From the NCBI RefSeq assembly GCF_014839835.1, contig NC_071621.1, positions 17,757,402-17,821,401 of the forward strand: a stretch of 64,000 nt of DNA. The letters run 5' to 3'. This DNA is from Dryobates pubescens. Lineage: Eukaryota > Chordata > Aves > Piciformes > Picidae. Positions 10,433 to 20,744 of the stretch are shown piece by piece. Within the stretch, counting starts at the first letter, position 1, and each line of letters begins with the position of its first letter. The translations under genes and the position numbers were made by a program. The notes beneath the pieces are model-generated. The model was given only the letters and a program-made list of their open reading frames with translations. It did not search any database and was not told the DNA's origin.

Positions 10433-10438
10433 TTTATT
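10433..10438 (-). terminator. RRP8: Likely RRP8 poly(A) signal
   Basis: TTTATT on + is AATAAA on the minus strand, 245 bases after the RRP8 stop and only 90 bases before the ATG of the FBXW7-like gene. The same bases overlap a CCAAT box, so one of the two roles could be fortuitous. Confidence 0.55.
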
Positions 10439-10629
10439 GGCTACCGCGCCTGCGTAGGCGGGGCCATCACGAGCAGCCCCGCCCGCGACTCTGCCCCCGC
10501 AAGCTCATTGGTTTGACCGCAGCGGGGGCGGAACCATCCAACGCAGCCCCCGCTGCGGTCCATTGGTGGGTCGTGGCGGGGACGAGGCTGCCCCGTGTAG
10601 CCCGGCCTCCTCGGTACCCGTGGACCAAT
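10436..10629 (-). promoter_or_regulatory. CCAAT-box cluster upstream of the FBXW7-like gene
   Basis: Four NF-Y type boxes: ATTGG at 10436-10440, 10507-10511 and 10562-10566 (CCAAT on the minus strand) and CCAAT at 10625-10629 (opposite orientation), spaced 55-71 bases, amid GC boxes. They lie between the RRP8 stop (10683) and the FBXW7-like ATG (10344), so the promoter overlaps RRP8's 3' UTR. Confidence 0.65.
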
Positions 10630-10682
10630 CGCAGGTGAGGATGGGGTCGAGGGCGGGATCATGCGGGCAGGCTCCGCCCCGC

Positions 10683-12772
10683 TCAACGCCGCTTGTAGAG
10701 ACAGGGCAGCAGCCGCAGCCCGGGCACAGGGCGCCCGCGGGGGGCTCCGGTCTTGGTAAACTCCAGGAAGTAGAAAAAGCTGCTGGAGAGGTCCTGGGGA
10801 CCCCACGCCCCGTCACCACCTTCCCCTGGGCTCTGTGACCCCCGAACCACCCTCAGGACCCCAAGCTTCATCACTGCAGCCCCAGGACCCTAAACCCCAT
10901 CCCTACTACCCCAAGACCCCACACCCCACACCCCTGCCATTTCCTCTTCCCCAGGACCACCACCTGCCTACTAGGACCTCAATTCCCACCTCTACCTCAC
11001 TGTGGAGTCCAGAACCCCTGGCCTGTTCAGCTGCTCCTAACCCCCAGATCCCCATTGCAGATCCCCCACCCCCCTCCCCCAGTGGGCCACCCAGGTCCCC
11101 CAGCCCCCGTGCCCAAGGACCCACCTTGGAGACGCTCCTGAAGCCGAGCTGTGCCATGGCGCTCAGGAAGCTGCGGACATTCTCGAAGCGGCTGGCAACC
11201 TCTGCCACCAGCAGCGTGCCCCTGTGCAACAGCCAGCCTTGCTGACACCCCTGGGGCATGGCCCAGCTCCTCTGCTCCCCACTGCCCACCCTGCTGACCC
11301 CCCAGCACCAGACTGGCACTGGCACCTTTACCCACCCTGGCTTCAGCACACGGTTGGCCTCCTCCAGGATCTCCTGCAGGTTGGTGCCCATCAGTGCCAG
11401 GCAGAACACACCAATGTCCACTGACTCAGCCTCTAAGGGCACCTGTGGAAACAGGGGGGTGAAGAGGGGACAGGAGCCCCTGGCCTGCAGTCCCTCCCTA
11501 GGCTCTTGGATTCACCCTAGGGTCTTTTCCGGGAGCCCCTGACTGGAGGGCCCCTAGTTTCTGTGCTGCCTTGGCAGGAGGGACCCTCAAGACACCTAAT
11601 GACTCGCCTTGGGGTAGCTCCCTGGTGCCCGCCATACCTGGGCCATGTCGCAGACGGTGACTCGGGGGCACAGCGGCAGGAGATCAAAGCAATGGACCTT
11701 GTTGGGGACGCTCCTAGCGACCTTGCAGTCCCCGCACCCGAAATCGGCCACCACCAGCGAGGCCGGGCTGGGGGCACAGCGGTGCTCAGGACGCTCCTCT
11801 CCCGCACCTCGCCAGACGCTGCTCCCCGGCCCTGCCTCCCACCACGGCCCCCCGGTGCTCCCGGCTGCTTCCCAGTCCCGCGGCCCCCCGCTGATCCTCG
11901 GCCCCACCGCCTCCCGCTCCCGGTGTCCTCCCGCTCCCGCTGCTCCCCCGCTCACCGTTTCCGCAGGTACCGAACGATGCGGTCTGTGGGATTCTGCGGC
12001 CAGCGGGCGAGCTGCCGGGCGAAGCCCCGGTGGTAAATCTCGAAGGCCTCGGGGTCGCTGCGGAAGAGCTGTGCTGCCTCCCGGCTGCTGCTGGTGTACA
12101 GCCGCTCGTTCAGGTACCGGAACCGGGCACCCAGCAGCCGCTCCTCCATCCGCGCCCGCAGGGTCTTCGACCGATCCGCGGCACCCGCGTCCTTGCCAGG
12201 CAGCCCCGGGGTAACCGAGTCCAGCCCTGCCAAGGGCCCCCCCAGCAGCTCCTTCTTCAGACCCCGCTTCTTCCTCCGCTGCTTCCGCGGCGGCTCCCCG
12301 GCGGCAGCTGCAGGCGGCCCAGGCGGCTCAGCCGGCGCGTCTGAGGGGACCGAGAGGAGTCAGGGCGGCGGCGGGCGGCCCCTGGCCCCGCGTCCCGCTC
12401 CCAGTTCCCCGCCAGCGGTACCTCCCTCGGGGCGCTGCTGCTGTTCCCTGTCCTCCCGGGGCTCCCCGGCCGCAGCCCTGCGCTTCGCCGCCCGCCGCCT
12501 CTTCCCGGGAGCCTTCCGCGCTGGCTCCTCGTCTTGACCGGGCTCGGCCGCGCAGCCCCCCGGGAGCCGCCGCCGCCGCCGCTTCCTCGACACCACCGCG
12601 GAGGCCTGGGGAGGGCGCGGGACCGGTCACGTCCGCCGTGCTCAGGAACCGGCCCAGCCCAGCCCGGCCTGGCCCGCCGCGGCCCCTGCGCTCCCCTTAC
12701 CGGCCGGCCCGGGGCCTGGGGGGCGCATCGGGGCCCTGCCCCATCGCTCCACTCCTCCTCCTCCACGAACAT
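10683..12772 (-). CDS. RRP8: RRP8, ribosomal RNA-processing protein 8 (methyltransferase)
   Basis: Nucleolar Rossmann-fold methyltransferase; the family methylates N1 of an adenine in 28S rRNA and joins the eNoSC silencing complex. Seven exons: 12772-12701, 12605-12422, 12340-11956, 11767-11638, 11442-11336, 11221-11125, 10793-10683 (stop 10685-10683), phases consistent, about 361 aa against 456 in human; the missing length is in the divergent N-terminal half. Visible: an acidic start [10 protein letters not shown]; Arg/Lys-rich nucleolar signals ([18 protein letters not shown]); then the conserved domain from [11 protein letters not shown], with SAM motif [39 protein letters not shown] and [11 protein letters not shown], ending LLPCLYKRR. 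The ATG lies in GCCATGT context inside a CpG island shared head-to-head with ILK, as in mammals. Confidence 0.95.
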
Positions 12773-13264
12773 GGCCGCGGAGCCCGCCTGGGCCGCCAGC
12801 GGCAGCTCCGCCGAGCGCCCGCAGCCCCGCGCGGTACCGGAACCACGTGTGGGGAGCGGCAGGGATAGAGCGGCCCCGGTCGCAGCCGAGACACCGCCGC
12901 CCCCTAGCGGACGGGATGAGGAGCGACCTGGCTCCGCCCCCAGGCGCGCCCGGACTGCTTAGCCCCACCCACTGCATGTCTAGCCCCACCCCCCGAGGGC
13001 TTTGCCCCGCCCCAGATGGTGTCCCCCGTCCCCTGCCCGGTCTTGGCCGCTCTCAGTGTCCCCCGGTGCCGCTGTTCGGTGCTGCCGCCCAGGCTGCCCC
13101 CCAGGCTGCCCGCGCCCGGAGTCCCGCAGAGTCCCCGGGGCCGTTGCCGGTGCAGTGTAGCAGCAGGCCGACAGGTGGCGCTGTGCGCGCCCGGTGCCCG
13201 GGGCGGAGCCCACGCGCCGTCCCGCGCCCGCCGCAGCCGCCGCCCTGCGCCCGCCACCGGAGCG
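12773..13264. promoter_or_regulatory. RRP8/ILK bidirectional CpG-island promoter and ILK leader exon
   Basis: Very CpG-dense sequence between the RRP8 ATG (12772, minus) and the ILK gene (+). A good donor AGCG|GTGAGAG at 13264/13265 probably ends the non-coding ILK exon 1; the matching acceptor is AG at 14413-14414, ten bases before the ILK ATG. The exact transcription starts cannot be read from sequence. Confidence 0.65.
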
Positions 13265-14414
13265 GTGAGAGCCGCTGGCACCGGCATGGGGACGGGAGGG
13301 GACGGAGCGGGCAGCTCCTGCACGGCCGGGGCCGGGATAGGGACCAGGATCCGGTTCGGAGGGCTGGCGGCCGGGCCAGGCACCGGTGCAGCGGGGCTGG
13401 AGGCGGCCCGGGGCTCAGAACAGAGGAACCGGACCCGGGGGGTGTGGGCAGGGGGCACCCACGGCTGGGGACGGAGTCAGCAGGCGGAGCGGGGCCCTCA
13501 CGGCCGCGTCCCGAGGACCGGGGCGAGAGGAACCGACCTGGGGCTGCCCGGGGGGGATCGGGTTGGGCATGGGGGCAAGCGGTGCCTCCGGAGGGGTGCC
13601 CAGGCCGGGCCCTGGCTGCCCAGGGCAGTAGAGGAGCTCCCCTCCCTGGGGGGAGTCTCCTAAGCCCCGGGGATGCGGTGCGGAGGGGCACGAGTTGGGA
13701 ACAGGGGCTGGGGACAGAGGGTGGCGGTGACAGCGGTGGCACGGGGGTGCGGGGCGCTGAGTGCCCCTACCCTGGTCCTACCCCGAGCAGCGGGGATGTG
13801 AACGAGCCCGGTCTGGGGGCAGTGCGGCCAGGGCCACCCTGCTTCCTGCAGCCGCCCAGCTGGGGGCATTGGAAGTGACAGAGTTTGGAGACCTGGGGGG
13901 TCTCAGCTTGTCAGAGAGGAGGAGCCTGGGGGGGTGCCGGTGCTCAGAGGGGGGTGTCTGGGGACCTCGGGAGTCCTGGGTTCTCAGGGGGAGTTTGGGG
14001 ACCTAGGGATGGGTCCCGGGTTTCAATGAGGGCGAGTTTGGGCACCTCAGATCTCGGTTCGCGATCCTGCCACGGTGCCAAGCCCAGCCGGGGCCGGGCC
14101 GCAGCTGGTGGGAGCCTGTCGGGAGGTGCTGCCCCCCCTCAGACCCTGGAGCTGCGGCCGCGGGCTCCGGCTGGGTCCCCCGATAAGCTGGGGGTGCCGG
14201 AGCCGCTTCCTGCCGGCTCGGCCGCGAACTTCCCCTGCGGCTGCCAGCCCTGCGCCGTCCCCGGACCGCGCCGTCCCCCGGGGCTGCCCGGGGGGACACC
14301 GAGGCTCCCGGCCCCGCACCCGCAGAGCAGAGCGGCCGCGGGGGTCCCGGAAAAGGGGGGACAGAGGCCCAGGGACACCCCCCCCACCGCGTCCTCACTG
14401 CCTCCTCCCCGCAG
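13265..14414 (+). other. ILK: Probable ILK 5' UTR intron
   Basis: GC- and CpG-rich, no coding exon supported. Long open frames here on both strands reflect base composition. Confidence 0.55.
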
Positions 14415-14424
14415 CCCCTCCGCC

Positions 14425-17400
14425 ATGGACGACATCTTCACGCAGTGCCGGGAGGGCAACGCCGTGGCCGTGCGGCTGTGGCTGGACAACACCGAGAACG
14501 ACCTCAACCAGGGGTGAGCGGCGGCCGGGCGGGGGAGTGCGGGGCCGGGGGTGCTGGACGGGGCCCAGGGCGGCTTCCGCCGCGTCCGTGCCCGGGCAGC
14601 GGCTGGGGCTCAGCTCCTCCCGGACGGAGGAAGTTACGGCACCGCCCAGGCACGACGTGTCCGGCGGCCACCGCCTCGGCGGCGGCTCCGTGTGCCCCCA
14701 CAGCTCAGAGTCCTTCCCATGGCTCAGTGTCCCCTCCCTGGCTCAGTGCTCCCCACCCCGGCTCCCTATGCCCCGCTCCACGGCTCAGTGTCGCCTCCTT
14801 GGCTCTGTCCCCGTGGCCACCACTGGCTACCCCCGTGCCCAAGAACCCCCTCAGGGCATGGCAGCGGTGCCCTGGGCCTGAGGCTGTGCCTTGGCCCTGG
14901 CTCTTGGGCCCTGCTGGGGGTCGCAGTCACCCCCAGCTGTCCCAGACCAAAGGGGTGCCAGGGGTCTGCAGTGCCGGGGGCAGTGTGGGGAAGTCTGTGG
15001 CGCCAGGGATTGGCAGTGCCAGGGGTCTGCCATGCGTGGAGCTGGAGGGGAGCAGGGACACGGTGCCCCCTGCCAGGCCCCAGGCTCCTTTTAAGGCCCC
15101 ATCAGGCTCCGGCGTCCTCCTCCTCCTCCCCCGTACTTGGCCGGAGGCCGGGGGCCGGGGGCGGGACCTGGCTGCCGCCAGCGCCGCTGGGCCGGGGCTG
15201 GGGAGGGGACAGGGATGAGGCCCCCCTGGGGGCAGGGATGTGAATGTCACTCCCCACGGTTCAGTGTCCCCTCCCCGGCTCTGTACCCACCATGGTTCAC
15301 CATCTCCCTGCCCAGCTCTGGTGGGTGGCTGATGGCAGCCCCCGGGGAGTGTGATGCTGCCTATGGTGCCCCCGGGGGGTGTGACAGTGCCCATGGTGCA
15401 CCCGGGGCTGCGTGACAGTGCTCCTGGTGCCCCTGGGATGCTATAGTGCCCCCCGGGGGGTGTGACGGTGCCCAATGTGCCCCCGCAGGGATGACCACGG
15501 CTTCAGCCCCCTGCACTGGGCATGCCGCGAGGGCCGTGCCAGCGTGGTGGACATGCTGATCATGCGTGGTGCCCGCATCAACGTCATGAACCGTGGTGAT
15601 GACACCCCCCTGCACCTGGCAGCCAGCCACGGGCACCGCGACATCGTGCAGAAGGTACCCAGCCCCTGCCCTGGGGCACGCCGGGCACAGCCGAGGTGCG
15701 GGTGGCAGGGCCCTGCCTGGGCTTGGTGTCCCCGTGCCAGGCTGATGCCCCTATGCCTGGATGAGGTGTGGGCAGCAGGGCTATGCTAGGCTGATGCCCC
15801 TGTGCTGGGGTGAGGTGCGGGTGGCAGGGCTGTGCCAGCCTGATGCCCCTGTGCCTGGGTGAGGTGCGGGTGGCAGGGCCGTGCCAGGCTGATGCCCGTG
15901 GCCGTGCCAGCTGCTGCAGTTCAAGGCAGACATCAACGCGGTGAACGAGCACGGGAACGCTCCGCTGCACTATGCCTGCTTCTGGGGGCACCAGCAGGTG
16001 GCAGAGGTGAGCAGCAGCCCTGGGCACTGCGGGAAGGCACCGCCGGGCACCAGGAGGGCAGTGCTCAGGGCCTTGCTCTCTGTGCCTGCAGGACCTGGTG
16101 GGCAGCGGTGCCCTGGTCAGCGTTGCCAACAAGTACGGAGAGACTGCGCTGGACAAGGCCAAGGCACCGCTGCGGGAGGCCCTGCGAGGTGAGCGGTGCC
16201 AGCTGCCCCTGCCCACCCTGTGCCCTGATGTCATCCCTCTGCCCCACAGCCACCCTGTACCTCCTGCCCACCCTATGCCCTGCTGTCATCCCTCTGCTGC
16301 ACAACCAGTCTGTGCCCCCTGCCCACCCTGTGCCCTGCTGTCATCCCTGTGCCCCATAACCAGCCTGTGCCCCCAGCCCAACCTGTGTCCTGCTGAGCCC
16401 TGTGCTTAGCACCGGCCCCCCACTGCCACCCTGTGCCCTGCTGCCACCCATGTCCTCTGCTGCCCACCCTGTGCCCCACTGCCAGCCTGTGCCCTGTGCC
16501 CCTGCAGAGCGTGCCGAGAAGCTGGGGCAGAGCCTGACCAAGATCCCCTACAAGGACACCTTTTGGAAGGGCACCACCCGCACCCGGCCCAGTAAGGAAC
16601 AGCTGGCACCAGGGGGGCATGGCAGGGGGCAGTTCAGCTCCCTTGGGGGTCCTGGGCAGGGGGTGGCACTGCCAGTGGCTGTCTGGAGCTGGAAATGTCC
16701 TCAAAGAAGGTGGCACTTCGGGGGGCAGGTGTCCCATGGGCACTGTCCTCCCACGGAGGGCATCAGGGGGTTGGTCCAGTGGGCACCAGCTCCATGTCCA
16801 GGGGCTGGTCCCTGGCACAACTCCCTCTGCTGCCAGGGAATGGCACCCTTAACAAGCTGGCTGGCATCGACTTCAAGCAGCTGAGCCTCAGCCAGAAGCT
16901 CAACGAGAATCAGTCAGGAGAGGTAAGGTTGGGCTGGTGGCAGCAGCGCAGGGTGGCTGCACCCACACTGATGGGCACCCTGTGGTGGGTCCCACATCCC
17001 TGTGTGGGTTCCCTGTGCCATGCAGAGCAGGGTGCTGGGTCCATGCCCACTCTCTGTCCTCACCACTCCACCTCCTGAGGCCCTATCGGTGCCCTGGGTG
17101 CCCACGGGGCACCCAGAAGGTGCCCTGGGGGTGCCCTGGTGACCTTCTGCCCCGCAGCTGTGGAAGGGGCGCTGGCAGGGCACCGACATCGTCATCAAGA
17201 TGTTGAAGGTGCGGGACTGGACCACACGCAAGAGCAGAGACTTCAACGAGGAGTACCCCAAGCTGCGGTGAGAGCGCCGGGCACAGGGGGCACAGCCGCA
17301 GTGCTGGGGCCAGGGAGAGCCCTGAGCTGGGTCTGGAGGGGGTCAGGAGGTGCTGGGAGAGTGGGGAGGAGGCCTCGGGGCAATGAGATATGGGGAGAAT

Positions 17401-17511
17401 GAGAAAGAGGCTCTGAGTGCATGGGAAGGGCACAGAACAAGGAGGAGGCTCTGAGAGGGTGAAGAGGAGGTCTCAGGATGAGACTCTGAGGAGATGCAGA
17501 GGCCCTGAGAG

Positions 17512-17542
<31 letters not shown>

Positions 17543-19881
17543 AGGCCCTGGGAAGCTGCAGAGCAGCAGCAGTGCTGAAGGCAGGGGTGAAGGGGGCCAG
17601 TGAGCACTACCCTGTGCTCAGAGCTGTGGGCACCAGGGCCATGGGCACCCTCTCATGCTCAGGGCTGTGGGCACTACCCTGTGCTGCCTCCTTCTCTGCC
17701 AGGATCTTCTCCCACCCCAATGTGCTGCCCGTGCTGGGGGCCTGCCAGGCGCCCCCCGCACCCCACCCCATCGTGGTCAGCCACTGGATGCCCTTCGGCT
17801 CCCTCTACAATGTCCTGCATGAGGGCACCAGTGAGTCTGGGGGCACTGCTCTGGGGGGCACTACCCTGGGCAGCTGCTCCAGGGGCTGCTCAAAGCTCAT
17901 CTGAAGAGAGAAGGGGGAACAAGAGGATGGGGCCTGACCCCCCTTTAGTGGTGCCCAGGGGCACCAGGAGGTGCCAGCAGGAATAACTTGTTTGGGGTTG
18001 AGGCTGCTGGAGACCTGGAGCAGGCTGCCCAGAGAGGTTGGGGAGAGCTTACAACCCCGCCTGGGCATGGTGCCCTTGGCCACACTGCTGGGCATGCCCT
18101 GCTGGGGCAGGGGGGTGTTGGGTTGGCCTGGGTGGGCTCCAGGGGTCCCTTCCCACGTGTTCCTGGGGTGGGCTGGGGCTGAGGAGGGTTCTCCAGGCAC
18201 CACAGCTCCTGTGTGTCACTCCCCTGTGACCCCCTGCCCCTGTGTGCCATGGCCCTGTGCTCCCTACTCCTCTGTGCCACCCCCTATGCCCCCTGCCCTT
18301 GTATGACACTCCCCTTTGCCCCCCTGCCCATGTGCCATGCCCTGTCTCCTGCTCCCGTGTGCCCCCTGTGCCCCCTGCTCCCGTGTGCTCCCCGCCCGCA
18401 GACTTCGTGGTGGACCAGACGCAGGCGGTGAGGTTCGCGCTGGAGCTGGCTCGGGGCATGGCCTTCCTGCACACCCTGGAGCCGCTCATCCCGCGGCACC
18501 ACCTCAACAGCCGCAGCGTCATGGTGGGCACCGCCGACCCCGCCCCTGGCCCCACCCCTGCCGCGGCCCCGGGGGGCTGGGGGCGCCCCTGACGACCCTC
18601 CCCCCGCAATGTGCGCAGATCGACGAGGACCTGACGGCGAGGATCAGCATGGCCGACGCCAAGTTCTCCTTCCAGTGCCCGGGCAGGATGTATGCCCCGG
18701 CCTGGGTGGCACCGGAGGGTGAGTAGTGCCCGCTGCCAGCCCCCCCCCGCTGCCCCCCACTCCCCCCCGCCGCCCCCAGCCCCGCCTGACGGCGGGGTCG
18801 CCGCAGCCCTGCAGAAGAAGCCGGAGGAGATCAACCGCCGGTCGGCAGACATGTGGAGCTTCGCCGTGCTGCTGTGGGAGCTGGTGACCCGCGAGGTGCC
18901 CTTCGCCGACCTCTCCAACATGGAGATTGGCATGAAGGTGAGGCTGGGCACGGCCAGGGGCACGGGAGGGACCCCCGGGCTCATGGAGCCCAAGCACAGC
19001 CCCAGCACCACAGCTCCCGGGCTGGGAGAGCCCTTCAGGGCTGGAGACTCCACCACTGCCCTGGGCAGCCTGCCACAGGCCTGGGCACCCCTCAAGGGGC
19101 ACCAACTGTTCCTCAGGGCCAAGCTCAACCTCCCCTGCCACAACCTGAGGCCATCTCTTCTTGGCCCAGCCCTCAGGAGCAGCCCTTGAGCCCCAGCTGG
19201 CTGCAAGCTGCTCTCAGGGAGCTGCAGAGAGCCACAAGGTCTCCCCTCAGCCTCCTCTGCTGCAGCCTCAACCCCCCCAGCTCCCTCAGCTGCTCCTCAC
19301 AACTTCTCCACAGCCTTCTCCTCCTTCCCCAGACCCCTCCCCAGCTTCCTTGCCCTGCTCTGGCCCTGCCTCAGCCTTCAAGGTCCTCCTAGCAGGGCGT
19401 TGCCCAGCCCAGCTGGGGGCTCCCCAGTGCCCAGCCCAGGGGCACAATCCCTGCCCTGCTCCTGCTGCCCACACCATTGCTGCGCCAGCCCAGGCTGCTG
19501 CTGCCCTCCTTGCCCACCTGGGCACGCCCTGGCTCCTCTCCAGCTGCTGGCACCAACCCCCTAGGCTGGGCAGTTCCCAGCATGCAGTCTCTGAGCTCTT
19601 GCTGGTTGGTGCCCCCAGGTCTGGGCCTGGCTCTCAGCCTGGCTGAGCTCTGGCTCAGAGCAGCAGGAGGGAGCACAGGCCCCAGGCAGTACCAACTGCA
19701 GGTCCCCACTCATGCCCCATGCCCTCTGCAGGTGGCCCTGGAGGGGCTGCGCCCTACCATCCCCCCTGGCATCTCCCCACACATCTGCAAGCTGATGAAG
19801 ATCTGCATGAACGAGGACCCTGCCAAGCGCCCCAAGTTCGACATGATTGTGCCCATCCTGGAGAAGATGCAGGACAAGTAG
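14425..19881 (+). CDS. ILK: ILK, integrin-linked (pseudo)kinase
   Basis: Scaffold of the ILK-PINCH-parvin complex at focal adhesions, linking beta-integrin tails to actin. Twelve coding exons: 14425-14513, 15489-15654, 15911-16006, 16092-16188, 16508-16591, 16837-16922, 17158-17267, 17703-17830, 18402-18523, 18619-18718, 18807-18937, 19732-19881 (stop TAG), all phases closing to 452 aa, the same length as human. Five N-terminal ankyrin repeats ([16 protein letters not shown] onward; binds PINCH), a short linker, and a C-terminal kinase-like domain ([18 protein letters not shown] to EKMQDK). The domain looks catalytically dead as in other vertebrates: the DFG position reads DAK ([11 protein letters not shown]) and the HRD motif is absent ([11 protein letters not shown]). 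The ATP-contacting lysine is kept. The + strand ATG at 14425 follows the splice acceptor at 14414. Intron 11 carries a large CR1. Confidence 0.97.
15700..15905. repeat. About 52-bp tandem repeat in ILK intron
   Basis: Roughly four copies of a unit containing gaggtgcgggtggcagggc and caggctgatgcccctgtgcc, ending at the acceptor of ILK coding exon 3. Confidence 0.8.
16195..16500. repeat. Pyrimidine-rich tandem repeat in ILK intron
   Basis: Imperfect copies based on tgcccaccctgtgccctgct and gtcatccctctgcccc, filling the intron between coding exons 4 and 5 up to its acceptor. Confidence 0.75.
17515..17555. repeat. (GAG)n microsatellite
   Basis: Run of gag/gaa triplets in ILK intron 7. Confidence 0.85.
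17975..18190 (+). repeat. CR1 LINE 3' fragment
   Basis: Sense CR1 text: 'aggctgcccagagaggttgg', 'ggcatggtgcccttggccac', 'gtgggctccaggggtccctt'. ILK intron 8. Confidence 0.7.
18975..19610 (-). repeat. CR1 LINE 3' fragment
   Basis: Reverse-oriented CR1: 'gggctggagactccaccact', 'ctcaaggggcaccaactgtt', 'gagccccagctggctgcaag', 'tccccagcttccttgccctg'. The 19200-19380 part matches the 3354-3519 and 42239-42404 copies almost exactly. ILK intron 11. Confidence 0.8.
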
Positions 19882-20474
19882 GGCACTGCCAGCCCAGCCC
19901 TGCTGTCCCCCACCCTGCCCCCCTTCAAGTGCCTTCTCCCCACCCCTGGGGCCACAGCAGCAGCTGCTGCCCCTCGCCCCCGGGGCACACGGTACGGACA
20001 CACCGCGGGCACGCTGCCACCACGGGCACCCTGCAGGACCATGGGCACGCTGCCCCCAGGGGCACACTGCGGGACCATGGGCACACTGGCACACCGTGGG
20101 GACATGGTGGCACCATGGTTACTGTGGGACCACACACTTCCAGACCATGGGCATGCTGCAGGACCACAGGTATGCTGTAGGAGCAGGGCTTGGGCAGTTC
20201 CTGTGCCCTCCTGGCAGCCATGGGCAGAGGCCCATGGGACTGTGAGGCCATCCTGGCCCTCCTGCCACCCCATGCCCTGCTGCCGCCACCTGGTCCTACC
20301 ATGGCCAGTGCCCAGGGCCCCACTCCTGCAGTAGGCAGTGCCCAGGGTCCCAGCTCCACAGCTGGCAGTGCCCAGGGCCCCACTCCTGCTGTGGGCAGTT
20401 GCCAGGGCCCTGGTGCCCTGTTGCCCAGCACTCCCCAGCTTCACGCTTCACTTGGCCCCCAGGGCCAGCACCAA

Positions 20475-20480
20475 AATAAA
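20475..20480 (+). terminator. ILK: ILK poly(A) signal
   Basis: AATAAA about 595 bases after the ILK stop; it faces the TAF10 poly(A) signal (20712-20717, minus strand), leaving about 230 bases between two convergent genes. Confidence 0.8.
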
Positions 20481-20711
20481 CATTTCTGAACCCAAAGCTG
20501 CTGCTGGCATGGGGCAGGGGCAGCCTGGGGAGTGCCTGGCCGGGGGGCACCAAACCCCTCCAGGGCTGGGCAGCAAGAGAGCAGGTGGGACATAGGCTCC
20601 CCCCAAGGGACTCCCACTGGGGGAGGCCCAGCACAGACCCCAGGGGGCAGGTCCTGGTAGTCTCAGCTGTGGGGCACAGGAAAGCAGTGACCACTCCACT
20701 GCCCCCAGGTG

Positions 20712-20717
20712 TTTATT
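20712..20717 (-). terminator. TAF10: TAF10 poly(A) signal
   Basis: TTTATT on + (AATAAA on the minus strand), 28 bases past the TAF10 stop; a very short 3' UTR. Confidence 0.75.
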
Positions 20718-20744
20718 GGCACAGGACCCCCTGAAGCCCCCTCC

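Noticed and set aside
12373-14398. Many 70- to 230-codon frames around the RRP8/ILK promoter
   Set aside because: CpG-island composition suppresses stops; none matches a family, and RRP8 and ILK exons account for the coding signal.
18619-18718. ILK as an active kinase
   Set aside because: DFG is replaced by DAK and HRD is absent, as in the known pseudokinase.
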